Positions 1 to 9,134 of a stretch of 39,992 bases of DNA are shown piece after piece. A program made the translations under genes and the position numbers. Each line of letters opens with the position of its first letter. Positions within the stretch are counted from its first letter, which is position 1. The notes below the pieces were generated by a model. The model ran no database searches, was not told the origin of the DNA, and saw only the letters and a program-made list of their open reading frames with translations. This DNA is from Phycisphaeraceae bacterium. Its GTDB lineage: Bacteria; Planctomycetota; Phycisphaerae; Phycisphaerales; Phycisphaeraceae. The stretch is taken from assembly GCA_020851395.1 (NCBI GenBank), contig JADZCW010000040.1, forward strand, positions 1 through 39,992. The letters run 5' to 3'.

Positions 1-680
1 ATGGCGTGGAAGAAGAACTCGTTGACCATGAAGTCGAGCCAGTCAGCCATGCGGCGGTCGAGCTCGTCGTAGGGACGGCGGGGCTGCCAGACCTCCATGG
101 CGTGGGCGTGGCTGACGGGCTTGTCGGAGTACTGGCGGATCAGGTGGAAGGCCAGGCCATGGGCGCGGAGCATGTTGAGCTTGGTGTTGCCCTGTTCGAA
201 GGGGACATTGGAGTTGAACTCGTTAAAGGGCAGCCAGCCGGCGACGCGGGAGGCGATGCGGGGGACGATTTTGTTAAGGAATCGCTCCCAATAACGGAGG
301 TTCACGCGCTTGTTGAAGCCGCCCAGGGCGGTGAACCAGGCGGGCTCGACGAAGTGGTAGAAACAGACCCAGGGCTGGATGCCCTTGGCGAGCAGGCGGT
401 CGATCAGGTCGTCGTAGTGGTCGATGGCGGACTCATCGAAGCGGCCCTCCTCGGGCTCGACGCGGACCCAGTTGATGGAGAAGCGATAGACCTGGTGGCC
501 GAGCTGAGCGATCAGGTCGACGTCCTGCTTGTACATCTCCCAGTGATTGGAGCCCAGGCCGCAGGCGTCGAGGCCATTGGGGCCTGGGGGGTGGCCCTCA
601 ACTTGATAAGCGCTGGTGGCGGAGCCCCACACGAACCCCTTGGGGAACTCCATGGCGGGGAGGCTGAAGATGTCGTACAT
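1..680 (-). CDS. Glycoside hydrolase family 1 (beta-glucosidase-like), 3' end truncated by window edge
   Basis: Reverse-strand translation from ATG at 680: MYDIFSLPAMEFPKGFVWGSATSAYQVEG...GSNHWEMYKQDVDLIAQLGHQVYRFSINWVRVEPEEGRFDE...; typical GH1 N-terminal signature FPKGFVWGSATSAYQVEG and FSINWxRxxP. Not in the ORF track because it runs off the edge. Confidence 0.93.
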   Translation of the reverse strand, partial: MYDIFSLPAMEFPKGFVWGSATSAYQVEGHPPGPNGLDACGLGSNHWEMYKQDVDLIAQLGHQVYRFSINWVRVEPEEGRFDESAIDHYDDLIDRLLAKGIQPWVCFYHFVEPAWFTALGGFNKRVNLRYWERFLNKIVPRIASRVAGWLPFNEFNSNVPFEQGNTKLNMLRAHGLAFHLIRQYSDKPVSHAHAMEVWQPRRPYDELDRRMADWLDFMVNEFFFHA

Positions 681-702
681 GTCTTGCGCTTCCTGATCGC
701 TG

Positions 703-722
703 CCCCCGGAAGTTTGAACCGG
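703..722 (+). repeat. Dispersed intergenic motif copy 1
   Basis: CCCCCGGAAGTTTGAACCGG, between the RACo and GH1 genes. Confidence 0.75.
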
Positions 723-736
723 TGGCCTATGGTCGA

Positions 737-2437
737 TCATGGTAGCGAAAGCTGGTCGATGTATCGGTCCTCGAAGCCGGGATCGAGGTTGAGCTCGATG
801 ACCTGCATGCTCCGGCCGAGGCGGGCGAGCTCGGGGAGGAGGCCGCGGTCGACCAGGGCCATGTAGGCGCCGCCGAGGGAGGAGTTGCCGACGAGCTTGA
901 TCTGGTGAGGCGTAAAGCCGGGGAGGAGGCCGCAGGCGATGGCATGGACGATATCCATGTGCATTCCGAAACCGCCGGCGAGGTAAAGGGTCTTGACGTC
1001 GCTCGGTTGCAGGCCGACACGGTCGAGGAGAGTCAGGATGCCCGCGGCGATGGCGGCCTTGGCCTGGAGCAGGCGGGCGATGTCGGTCTCGGAGATCAGG
1101 ATGTCGCGGCGGCCCTGGCCCTGGGCGATGCGGTAGGCGCGGCCGTGGTCGGCGTCCTGGATGATGCTCGAGGTCAGGGGGATGGGCGGGGGATCGTTGA
1201 ACCGGCCGGCGGGGGTGAGAAGGTTGACGCGGCGGGCCTGGGCGAGGAAGTCTACGTAGCCCGAGCCGCAGATGCCCAGGGCGCTGCCGGGACGGGCGCC
1301 GGGACGCTCCGCGCCGATGACTTCCATGATGGGGGCGAGGCTGCCGTCCTCGAAGCGATAGTGACTGACCGCCCCGTCGCCGGCGCGGATGCCCGAGGAG
1401 AGGCCGGCGCCCTCGAAGGCGGGGCCGGCGGCGGTGGCGCAGCACCAGATCTGGTCGCCTTGCTTGAGGAGGATCTCACCGTTGGTGCCGACGTCGACGA
1501 GGAGGCTCGGGCCGTCGTCGTAGGACAGGCCGCTGACGATTGCGCCGGCGCAGAGGTCGGCGCCGACGTAGGCCGAGGCCCCGGGAAGGAGATGAACCTC
1601 GCCGACGTTGTCCAGGCCGAGCGATGCGCCCGTGTGCACGCGATGGTCGAGGAACTTGGGGGTAAACGGCACCATGCCCATGGGGCTGGGATCCTCGCCG
1701 ACGAGCAGGTGGAGCATCGTCGTGTTGGCGGCGACGGTCATGCCGGCGACGGCGGGAGTTGCTGAGCCGTTGGCGTCGACGCCGGCCTGCTGGAGGGCTT
1801 GGCGCAGCAGCGGGGCGAGGGTGTTCTCGACGACCTCTTTCTGGAGCTGGCGGATCATCGCGGGATCGGTCATGCAGAGGTTGATGCGGGTCAGCACGTC
1901 GTCGCCGAGGTGCATCTGCCGGTTGAAGCCGGCGGCGCGGGCGACGACCTCGCCGGTGATCAGGTCCACGAGCATGACCACGACGGTGGTCGTGCCGATG
2001 TCCACGGCGGCGCCGAGCATTGACGTGGTCGTTCGGATCAACGGGTCCTTCGCGCCACTGACCTGGAGGGAGAAATCACTGACGACCTGGGGCTCGTAGG
2101 CGAGCATCGAGCGCAGGGGCAGGTGCAGGCGGAGCGTGTCACACGTGCCGGCGCGATAGTCGCACCCCCGGAAGGGTGTGGGGTCGCCAGTCGCGTCGGC
2201 AGAGCGGTTAAGTGTGCTGCCGTCGCGGATCGAAACGAGCGAGCCCTCGACGAGGTCGATGACGCAGCCCTGGCAGATGCCTCGCTGGCCGCAGCGGGTG
2301 TTCAGCGGCCAGTCCTGGCGGCGGAGGATGTCGGCCAGGGAACGATCGCGCTCCTTGGCGTCGATCCGGACGTGCGACCAGGGCTGCGGCTCGCCGGGGG
2401 CCTGCACCCACAGATCCAGGGGTTGCGACATCGACAC
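737..2437 (-). CDS. Corrinoid activation protein (RACo-like): N-terminal 2Fe-2S ferredoxin domain plus ASKHA/DUF4445 domain
   Basis: 566 aa; Cys cluster CGQRGICQGC near N-terminus; ASKHA phosphate motif AAVDIGTTTVVVMLVDL; LLVDVGTNGEILL; GLSSGIRAGDGAV. Confidence 0.92.
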   Translation of the reverse strand: MSMSQPLDLWVQAPGEPQPWSHVRIDAKERDRSLADILRRQDWPLNTRCGQRGICQGCVIDLVEGSLVSIRDGSTLNRSADATGDPTPFRGCDYRAGTCDTLRLHLPLRSMLAYEPQVVSDFSLQVSGAKDPLIRTTTSMLGAAVDIGTTTVVVMLVDLITGEVVARAAGFNRQMHLGDDVLTRINLCMTDPAMIRQLQKEVVENTLAPLLRQALQQAGVDANGSATPAVAGMTVAANTTMLHLLVGEDPSPMGMVPFTPKFLDHRVHTGASLGLDNVGEVHLLPGASAYVGADLCAGAIVSGLSYDDGPSLLVDVGTNGEILLKQGDQIWCCATAAGPAFEGAGLSSGIRAGDGAVSHYRFEDGSLAPIMEVIGAERPGARPGSALGICGSGYVDFLAQARRVNLLTPAGRFNDPPPIPLTSSIIQDADHGRAYRIAQGQGRRDILISETDIARLLQAKAAIAAGILTLLDRVGLQPSDVKTLYLAGGFGMHMDIVHAIACGLLPGFTPHQIKLVGNSSLGGAYMALVDRGLLPELARLGRSMQVIELNLDPGFEDRYIDQLSLP

Positions 2438-2442
2438 TTCCT

Positions 2443-3225
2443 TTAACGAATCGGTTCACCGCGGAGGGTCACGGCGCGCACGACGCCGGCGTCGGGGGCG
2501 GCCTCGCACGCCTGCCCGGGCTCGAGGACGAGGAATCGCTCGGCGTCCCAGCGGCCCATCAAGAGGTCGATCAGCAGTCGCGGGTCGCCCTTCTGGGCGT
2601 CGAAGGACCAGTTCAGCCACTTGGCGCAGTCGCGGGTGTACTGCACGTCTTTCTCGTCCACGCCCACGCCGAGGTCGACCCAGACGGCGCGGTCGTACTT
2701 GGTCATCCACTGCTGCTCCATCTGGACGAGGTACTCGGCGTTGTCCCGGCCGTAGAGCTGGACGTACTTCTCGAGCAGGCCCTGGTAGCGCAGCGGACCC
2801 GGCGGGGTGTGGTGCTTGTTCCACCCGGGGGAGTACCAGTACGTGCCGGGGTATTGAGACACGTAGTCGGCGTAGCGCTGGTGGTCGCCCAACAGCAGGG
2901 TGATGCAGTCATGGGCGCGGGCCATGACGAGCTGGCAGCGCTTGGCGGCCACCCCCTCCACCCCCCTGCTGCACAGGCCGTAACCCAGGACGATGGCCTG
3001 GGCGTCGGTCGTCTGCTCGACCCGATCGACCGCGGTCTGGAGATCGATGCGGAGTTTGGGCGGCTCGTTGTGCAGGCCCTGGGGCATGACCTCGAGATGG
3101 ACAATATGACCCATCTGTTGCGTGAAATGACGGATCTCATTCTCCATCACGGCGCAGGTGATCACGGCGATCCGCGGGGGCGGAGTCGTGGGAACGGTCT
3201 GCTGAGCGTTGGCGTGGTCGGGCAC
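2443..3225 (-). CDS. DUF1638 domain-containing protein
   Basis: 260 aa; IAVITCAVMENEIRHF, AIVLGYGLCSRGVEG, MARAHDCITLLLGD, YWYSPGWN; DUF1638 proteins are commonly neighbours of corrinoid methyltransferase genes. Start codon is GTG. Confidence 0.85.
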   Translation of the reverse strand: MPDHANAQQTVPTTPPPRIAVITCAVMENEIRHFTQQMGHIVHLEVMPQGLHNEPPKLRIDLQTAVDRVEQTTDAQAIVLGYGLCSRGVEGVAAKRCQLVMARAHDCITLLLGDHQRYADYVSQYPGTYWYSPGWNKHHTPPGPLRYQGLLEKYVQLYGRDNAEYLVQMEQQWMTKYDRAVWVDLGVGVDEKDVQYTRDCAKWLNWSFDAQKGDPRLLIDLLMGRWDAERFLVLEPGQACEAAPDAGVVRAVTLRGEPIR

Positions 3226-3479
3226 GTCGGAATTCCGTGAAATACCCTGTCAAATCAGCCTTTTTGGGCCTCGTATCCACCGGCGCATCGCACGCCGGCC
3301 CTCTCTTTCGTACCCTCAACCGACGCTCCGCTCAAGCCGCGAGGAGCGTCCAGCTCTTTCCCCGCGAGGGCGGCGTGGTGGATCACCATGTTGTCCGACC
3401 TGGCCTTCGTTTCGAACATTCGTAGAGAGGTCCCCCCTTGAACCATCGGCACTCAATGATACGCTCTGTTTTTAAACAA

Positions 3480-3503
3480 AGCGTCAAACGATCCTTTGAC
3501 GCT
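3480..3503 (+). promoter_or_regulatory. 9-bp perfect inverted repeat AGCGTCAAA-cgatcc-TTTGACGCT in the 5' region of the corrinoid-protein gene (hairpin or operator)
   Basis: Read directly; ends 24 nt before ATG 3528. Confidence 0.6.
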
Positions 3504-3527
3504 GTTCCTTCACAGGAGTTCGTCACC

Positions 3528-4157
3528 ATGGCTGATCTGAACGCCCTCAAGGAAGCTGTCATCAAGGGCGATCGCGCCGGCGCCACCAAGCTGACCAAGG
3601 AACTGCTCGCCGCCGGCACGCCGCCCAAGGCGGTGCTCGACGAGGGACTCGTGGCGGGGATGGCGGTGGTCGGGGCGCGGTTCAAGAAGAACGAGGTCTT
3701 CGTGCCCGAGGTGCTGATCGCGGCGCGGGCGATGAAGGAGGCGATGACCATCCTTGAGCCGGTGCTGGTCAAGGCCGGCATCAAGCCCGCGCACACGGCC
3801 ATCATCGGCACCGTGCAGGGCGACCTGCACGACATCGGGAAGAACCTGGTGGCCATGATGTGGAAGGGCGCGAACTTCGGCGTGGTCGACCTGGGCACGA
3901 ACGTCTCGCCGCAGCGGTTCGTCGACGCGGCGCAGGAGCACAAGGCGTCGATCGTGGGGCTGTCCTCGCTGCTGACGACGACCATGCCGGCGATGAAGCA
4001 GGCGGTCGTCGCCCTGCGGGCGGCCAACGTGACGTCCAAGATCCTCATCGGCGGCGCGCCGGTGACGCAGGCGTTCGCCCAGGAGATCGGGGCTGACGGC
4101 TACGCCCCGGACGCGGCGAGCGCCGTGGACGTGGCGAAGAAACTCGTCACCACCTAA
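3528..4157 (+). CDS. Corrinoid (B12-binding) methyltransferase protein
   Basis: MADLNALKEAVIKGDRAGATKLTKELL...; cobalamin motif GTVQGDLHDIGKNLV (DxHxxG), VGLSSLLTTTM, ILIGGAPVTQAFA. ORF track extends to 3438; ATG 3528 preceded by AGGAG is the likely start. Confidence 0.95.
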   Translation: MADLNALKEAVIKGDRAGATKLTKELLAAGTPPKAVLDEGLVAGMAVVGARFKKNEVFVPEVLIAARAMKEAMTILEPVLVKAGIKPAHTAIIGTVQGDLHDIGKNLVAMMWKGANFGVVDLGTNVSPQRFVDAAQEHKASIVGLSSLLTTTMPAMKQAVVALRAANVTSKILIGGAPVTQAFAQEIGADGYAPDAASAVDVAKKLVTT

Positions 4158-4186
4158 CCCCCCCCACCCCCGGAAGTTTATTCCGG
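4158..4186 (+). repeat. Dispersed intergenic motif copy 2
   Basis: CCCCCCCCACCCCCGGAAGTTTATTCCGG immediately after the corrinoid-protein stop. Confidence 0.75.
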
Positions 4187-4255
4187 TTGTTCAAATGTAA
4201 CGCTTGTTTGCCGTGACCTGAGCACCGCATCGCTCAGGCTGGAGATCCTTCGCGC

Positions 4256-5314
4256 ATGGACAGGCAGTATTATCTCGACCTAGCCGCCCAGGGACTCCGC
4301 ATGCCCATCGGCACGGACCTGGTGCTGCATGAGCGGGCGGATGCCCAACAGACTGTCGTCGATGGGCGCAGGCTCGGACAGGTCGTCGTCGAGTCGGCGA
4401 GGCGGTACCGGACGCCGCTGGCGATGCCGCTGATGGACCTGGCGATCGAGAAGGCGTGGCTGCTGAGCATCCTGGGGGTGCCGGCCGAGCAGCATGAGAC
4501 GTATCAGTTTGCCACGCCGCCCGAGATCGACATGCGGAAACTTGACGCGGCGCTGGCGTCGACCGGAACGCCTCGGCTGACGGCCACGGTGGAGGCGGTG
4601 CGGCTGGTGGCGCGTGAGACGGAGCTGCTGCCGGTGGGGATGAGCATCGGGCCGTTCTCGCTGACGACGAAGATGATGCTGGACCCGATCACGCCGGTGT
4701 TCCTGGCGGGGTCGGGATTGACGGCTGCGGATGAGCCGGAGGTGGCGCTGTTCACGACGCAGCTGGCGATCAGTGAAAAAGTAATCCACGCGTCGCTGCG
4801 CCGGCAGATCGAGGCGGGGGCAAGGATGATCGTCGTCTGCGAGCCGGCGGCGAATACCACTTTTATTTCCCCGAACCAGATGGCGGACGGGTCGGATGTG
4901 TTCGAGCGGTTCATCATCGAGCCCAATCGGCGGCTGCGGAAGCTGCTGAACGAGCACGGCGTCGACCTGTTCCTGCACGACTGCGGGGAGCTGACGGATG
5001 AGATGCTGCGGCGGTTAGTTATGCTCGATCCGGCGGTCCTGAGCCTGGGGGCGAGCAGGACGCTCTGGCTCGACGCGGCGATCGTGCCCAAGACAACGGT
5101 GCTGTACGGGAACCTGCCGACCAAGCGGTTCTATTCCGATGAGCTGACGCCGGTGGGGCTGATCGAGAAGATGACGCGCGAGCTGATCGGGCGGATGCGC
5201 GAGGTCAGGCACCCGTTCATCCTCGGGTCAGAGTGCGACGTGCTCTCGGTGACGGGGGCTCACGACGCGATCAGCCGGAAGGTCCGGGCGATGCTGGACT
5301 GCCCGGCGTCCTGA
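4256..5314 (+). CDS. Uroporphyrinogen decarboxylase-superfamily protein (MtaA/MtbA-like Co-methyltransferase candidate)
   Basis: 352 aa; LFLHDCGELTDEML (H-x-C-G, putative Zn ligands) and FILGSECDV C-terminal Cys; directly downstream of the corrinoid protein. Confidence 0.87.
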   Translation: MDRQYYLDLAAQGLRMPIGTDLVLHERADAQQTVVDGRRLGQVVVESARRYRTPLAMPLMDLAIEKAWLLSILGVPAEQHETYQFATPPEIDMRKLDAALASTGTPRLTATVEAVRLVARETELLPVGMSIGPFSLTTKMMLDPITPVFLAGSGLTAADEPEVALFTTQLAISEKVIHASLRRQIEAGARMIVVCEPAANTTFISPNQMADGSDVFERFIIEPNRRLRKLLNEHGVDLFLHDCGELTDEMLRRLVMLDPAVLSLGASRTLWLDAAIVPKTTVLYGNLPTKRFYSDELTPVGLIEKMTRELIGRMREVRHPFILGSECDVLSVTGAHDAISRKVRAMLDCPAS

Positions 5315-5420
5315 ATAACGCGGCGTCGCTCACAAAACGGTGACGAGGTAACATCAGTCTGACTCTTCATGAAACATCTACACGTGCTTCCCCCTTTGAA
5401 GGGCATAAGGAGCATTCGTC

Positions 5421-6452
5421 ATGGCTCGATTCTCGAAAGCACAGGACATCAAGGTCGGCGTCATCGGGTACGGCGGCGCGTTCAACATGGGCAAGGCGCA
5501 CCTGGAGGAGATGAAGCGGGCGGGGATGACGCCCGTGGCAGTGGCGGAGATCGACGAGAAACGGCTGGAGGTCGCCCGTCAGGACTTCGCGGGGATCGAG
5601 ACGTACAACTCGGCGGCGAAGATGCTCAAGGAGTCGGACGTCCACCTGCTGGCGATCATCACGCCGCACAACACGCACGCGGCGTTGTCGCTGCAGTGCC
5701 TGCGGGCGGGGCGGCACGTGGTGTGCGAGAAGCCGTTCGCCATCACGACGGCGGAGTGCGACAGGATGATCGCCGAGGCCAAGAAGCGCAAGCTCGTGGT
5801 CTCGACGTATCACAACCGCCACTGGGACGGGTGCATCCTGCACGCCCTGGACCGAATCAAGAAGGGTGCGATCGGGCAGGTGGTCCGGATCGAGGCCCAC
5901 ATGGGCGGGCACGGCAAGCCCGGGGACTGGTGGCGGTCGAGCAAGTCCATCTCGGGGGGGATCCTCTACGACTGGGGGGTGCACCTGCTCGAGTACTCGT
6001 TGCAGATCATCACCTCGCCGATCGTGGAGGTCAGCGGATTCGCCAAGACCGGGCACTGGGCGCCGCAGAGCAAGTGGAAGCAGGACGCCAACGAGGACGA
6101 GGCGTTCGCCGTGGTGCGGTTCAAGTCGGGGCAGTGGCTGACGCTGTGCATCACGAGCATCGACGGCAACGCCAAGCGTGGGCAGATGGAGATCACCGGG
6201 ACGCAGGGGACGTACATCCTGGACTACCGCACCTGGGAGATCATCCGCCACGAGGGCGGCGAGAAGGTCGTCACGTCGGGGAAGAATCCGGATTCGCAGG
6301 GCTACCGTCTCTACCAGAACGTGGCGGACCATCTGATCAAGGGAACGCCCTTGGTCATCACCGGCGAGTGGGCGCGGCGGCCGATCCATATTCTGGACCT
6401 GGCGAATCAGAGCGTGCTCAAGGGCAAGACGCTCAGGGCCCGTTATGCGTAG
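5421..6452 (+). CDS. Gfo/Idh/MocA family oxidoreductase
   Basis: 343 aa; N-terminal Rossmann KVGVIGYGGAFNMGKAHL; AGRHVVCEKPFAITTAECDRMI with the conserved EKP motif. Confidence 0.95.
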   Translation: MARFSKAQDIKVGVIGYGGAFNMGKAHLEEMKRAGMTPVAVAEIDEKRLEVARQDFAGIETYNSAAKMLKESDVHLLAIITPHNTHAALSLQCLRAGRHVVCEKPFAITTAECDRMIAEAKKRKLVVSTYHNRHWDGCILHALDRIKKGAIGQVVRIEAHMGGHGKPGDWWRSSKSISGGILYDWGVHLLEYSLQIITSPIVEVSGFAKTGHWAPQSKWKQDANEDEAFAVVRFKSGQWLTLCITSIDGNAKRGQMEITGTQGTYILDYRTWEIIRHEGGEKVVTSGKNPDSQGYRLYQNVADHLIKGTPLVITGEWARRPIHILDLANQSVLKGKTLRARYA

Positions 6453-6479
6453 CAGGCGCCGACGCCTGCTCTTGTTCCC

Positions 6480-7565
6480 ATGCCTGCCGAACTGACCAGC
6501 CGTGATCGTGTCAACAGGATGATGGAGCACCGCGATCACGATCGGGTGCCCCGGCAGGACGGTTACTGGCCGGAGACGATCGCACGTTGGGAAGGCGAGG
6601 GGCTGCGCGGCGGCGAGCAGACGGTTCGCACGATGCTGCGACGTGATTTCGCCGGGCTGTGCTGGAGCTGGCCCCGGCCGTTCCCCGGACGCAGCGAGCT
6701 GCTGGAGGAGGATGAGCAGACACGGGTGATCATCGACGGCTTCGGACAGAAGACCCGCGAATGGAAGAGCCGCTCCGGCACGCCCGAGCACCTGGGCTGG
6801 GAGTGCGACAGCCCCCGGAAGTGGAGAGAGGTGTTTCGTCCGGCTCTGCTCGGGACGGGGCTGCATGTGAGTGTCGAGGAGTCGCGGAAGGGCTTCGCCG
6901 AGGCGCGCAGGCGCGGGGCCTGGTGCCACTTCAGCGGGGTGGAGGGGTTCGAGGCCACACGCAAGATGCTCGGCGATGAGATGTCGCTGATGGCCATGGC
7001 GGAGGACCCGCAGTGGATCCGCGACGTGTCGGCTGTGCACACCGACGTGCTGCTGCGCGATTTCAATGCGCTGTGGGACGCGGGGGTGCATCCCGACGGG
7101 GTGTGGATCTACGGGGACATGGCATTCAACCACGCGACGGTCTGCTCACCAGCGATGTACCGCGATCTGATCTGGCCCGACCACAAGCGCCTGGCTGATT
7201 GGGCGCACCAGCATGGGTGCAAGTTCATCTACCACACCGATGGACGGATCCACGCGGTGCTGGACCTTTACGTCGAGGCGGGGTTCGACTGCCTCCAGCC
7301 CCTCGAGGCCAAGGCGGGGATGGACGTCCGGGAGCTGTGCCCGGCGTACGGTGACCGGCTGGCGATGTTCGGGAACATCGACATGACCGTGGCCGGGACG
7401 AACGACCGCGAGAAGGTCGAGCACGAGGTGCGCAGCAAGCTCGCGGCAGGGATGGCAACGAAGGCGTATGCGTATCACTCGGATCACTCGGTGCCCCCGA
7501 CGGTGAGTTGGGAAACGTATCAATGGATCGTTGAGTTGCTGGACAGGTATGGGAATTATGCTTGA
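6480..7565 (+). CDS. Uroporphyrinogen decarboxylase-superfamily protein
   Basis: 361 aa; KFIYHTDGRIHAVLDLYVEAGFDCLQPLEAKAGMDVRELCPAYGDRLAMFGNID...; SDHSVPPTVSWETY. Confidence 0.88.
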   Translation: MPAELTSRDRVNRMMEHRDHDRVPRQDGYWPETIARWEGEGLRGGEQTVRTMLRRDFAGLCWSWPRPFPGRSELLEEDEQTRVIIDGFGQKTREWKSRSGTPEHLGWECDSPRKWREVFRPALLGTGLHVSVEESRKGFAEARRRGAWCHFSGVEGFEATRKMLGDEMSLMAMAEDPQWIRDVSAVHTDVLLRDFNALWDAGVHPDGVWIYGDMAFNHATVCSPAMYRDLIWPDHKRLADWAHQHGCKFIYHTDGRIHAVLDLYVEAGFDCLQPLEAKAGMDVRELCPAYGDRLAMFGNIDMTVAGTNDREKVEHEVRSKLAAGMATKAYAYHSDHSVPPTVSWETYQWIVELLDRYGNYA

Positions 7566-7711
7566 GGCGGCTGATCGCTGCTCGGAATTGATGACCGGCA
7601 TTTGACGGGCTGTCCTAGATCCGCGGAAATTCAGGAAAATGTGCCGGCCGGGTTAATCCTCGGGCCGGCGATGTGCATCCTTTCTGTGGAAGGCCTTCCA
7701 AGAGGTGCGAT

Positions 7712-8974
7712 GTGGATCAGGTGCGTGAACTCGTGACTCGGGCGGCTGCGGGCGGCTCGCTGGAGGAGCGCGTCGGCGCTTACGGGCGGCTTGTCGAGCG
7801 GTTTCGCGACATGGCCTGTGGGTATGCCTATGCGATCCTGGGCGACTTTCACCTGGCGGAGGACGCGGCGCAGGAGGCGTTCGTGACGGCCTACCGGAAG
7901 TTGGGGCAACTCGATGAGCCGGGGGCGTTCCCGGGCTGGTTCCGGAGCATCGTCCGGACGACGTGCGGGCAGATGACCCGGGGCAAGACGCTGCCGATGG
8001 CCCCGATGGATGCCGCGGGCGTGATGCCGTCGCGGGAGGACAGCCCGGGCGAACTGGCGGAGGCCCAAGAGATGCGCGACCAGGTGCTTGCGGCGATCAG
8101 CCAGCTGCCGGACGAGCAACGCGAGGTCACGACCCTGTTCTACATCAACGGGTATTCACAACAGGACATCGCCGACTTCCTGGAGGTGCCGGTCGGGACG
8201 GTCAAGAACCGGCTGCACGCCTCGCGGGGTCGGCTCAGACAAAGGATGCTGAACATGGTCAAAGACACGCTGCACGCGAGCGCTCCGGACGAGCGATTCG
8301 ACAAGAGGGTCATCGAGAGCCTGCTGGCCAGGCCGAATCTGCTGGACATCCCGGGACATCCAGTGCGGCAGGTGCTCGACGCGATCCGGCAGGCCCTGGC
8401 GGAGTTCGATTTCGTCGCGGCGGAGGATGTCGTCGTGCCGCCGGTGAAGGCCGCGAAGGAATCCTTCGCTCAGGCTTACCAGGTCGACGACGGGAAGATC
8501 CTGAGCTATGAGACGACGATCAGCCTGTTCCAGGCCGCCGAGGGCCGCCGCCCGCCGGTCCACCTGATCGTGGCGGGCCGGTCGTTTCGTGCCGTGGGTG
8601 AGACGCTCTGGCACAGCAAGACGTTTCACCAGATGGACGCTCTGGTCGTGGAGCGCGGCGCGTCGTACGAACAATGCCTGGCCTTGCTGCGGCGGGTGCT
8701 GGGGGCGGCGTTGGGCGATGAGCACTTCGTGCCGGGTGAAGTGGTTCCGCTGTGGTACGCCAAGGGGTACCGGCAGGCCATGGTCAAATCGCCCGACGGC
8801 CTGATCAATCCCGTCGGTTACGGGCGGATCGAGTCCGACGTGCTGGCGGACCTGGGCTATGACCCACAGAACGTCGGTGGGTATGCCGTGGACGTCGGGC
8901 TGGACCGGCTGGCCATGCTGCGGTGCGGGGTCCGTGACATCCGGGCGCTGTGGGAGCCGCCCTACCTTCGCTGA
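7712..8974 (+). CDS. ECF-type sigma-70 factor fused to a PheS-like (class II aaRS core) C-terminal domain
   Basis: N-terminus sigma2/sigma4: YAILGDFHLAEDAAQEAFVTAYRKLGQLDEPGAFPGWFRSIVRTTC and ISQLPDEQREVTTLFYINGYSQQDIADFLEVPVGTVKNRLHASRGRLRQRM. C-terminus: HPVRQVLDAIRQAL...RSFRAVGETLWHSKTFHQMDALVVERG...LGYDPQNVGGYAVDVGLDRLAMLRCGVRDIRALWEPPYLR aligns with PheS motifs 2 and 3. GTG start at 7712 preferred over the ORF-track start 7673. Confidence 0.85.
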   Translation: MDQVRELVTRAAAGGSLEERVGAYGRLVERFRDMACGYAYAILGDFHLAEDAAQEAFVTAYRKLGQLDEPGAFPGWFRSIVRTTCGQMTRGKTLPMAPMDAAGVMPSREDSPGELAEAQEMRDQVLAAISQLPDEQREVTTLFYINGYSQQDIADFLEVPVGTVKNRLHASRGRLRQRMLNMVKDTLHASAPDERFDKRVIESLLARPNLLDIPGHPVRQVLDAIRQALAEFDFVAAEDVVVPPVKAAKESFAQAYQVDDGKILSYETTISLFQAAEGRRPPVHLIVAGRSFRAVGETLWHSKTFHQMDALVVERGASYEQCLALLRRVLGAALGDEHFVPGEVVPLWYAKGYRQAMVKSPDGLINPVGYGRIESDVLADLGYDPQNVGGYAVDVGLDRLAMLRCGVRDIRALWEPPYLR

Positions 8975-8997
8975 ATGATCGGATCACATAACGCACA

Positions 8998-9044
8998 CAC
9001 CGGCGAGGGCATGGCCATCCGCATGCCCTCGCCGGTGATGTTTT
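8998..9044 (+). terminator. Putative intrinsic terminator (16-bp stem, 8-nt loop, followed by ATGTTTT)
   Basis: CACCGGCGAGGGCATG (8998-9013) / CATGCCCTCGCCGGTG (9022-9037), perfect complement, TTTT at 9041-9044. Confidence 0.75.
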
Positions 9045-9134
9045 GAGGTGAGGGTGGTCGGTCTCCTCTCGGTGTGCGAAACGCGTCGGCATCAGCGACA
9101 ATGTCCTGGGGCGGGATGGCTGGAGCTGGCGATC

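Noticed and set aside
6-866. 286-aa plus-strand ORF at the left edge
   Set aside because: Antisense to the clear GH1 gene on the minus strand.
3322-3400. Possible SAH riboswitch (GAGGAGCG next to corrinoid/methyl genes)
   Set aside because: Only the short GAGGAGCG block matches; the CCAGGCUCGG and GGCGCUCA parts are not seen.
6812-6824. CCCCCGGAAGTGG resembling the dispersed motif
   Set aside because: Inside the UroD coding sequence (SPRKW), lacks the downstream CCGG; treated as chance.
5367-7133. 588-aa minus-strand ORF
   Set aside because: Antisense to the Gfo/Idh/MocA and UroD genes, compositionally biased.
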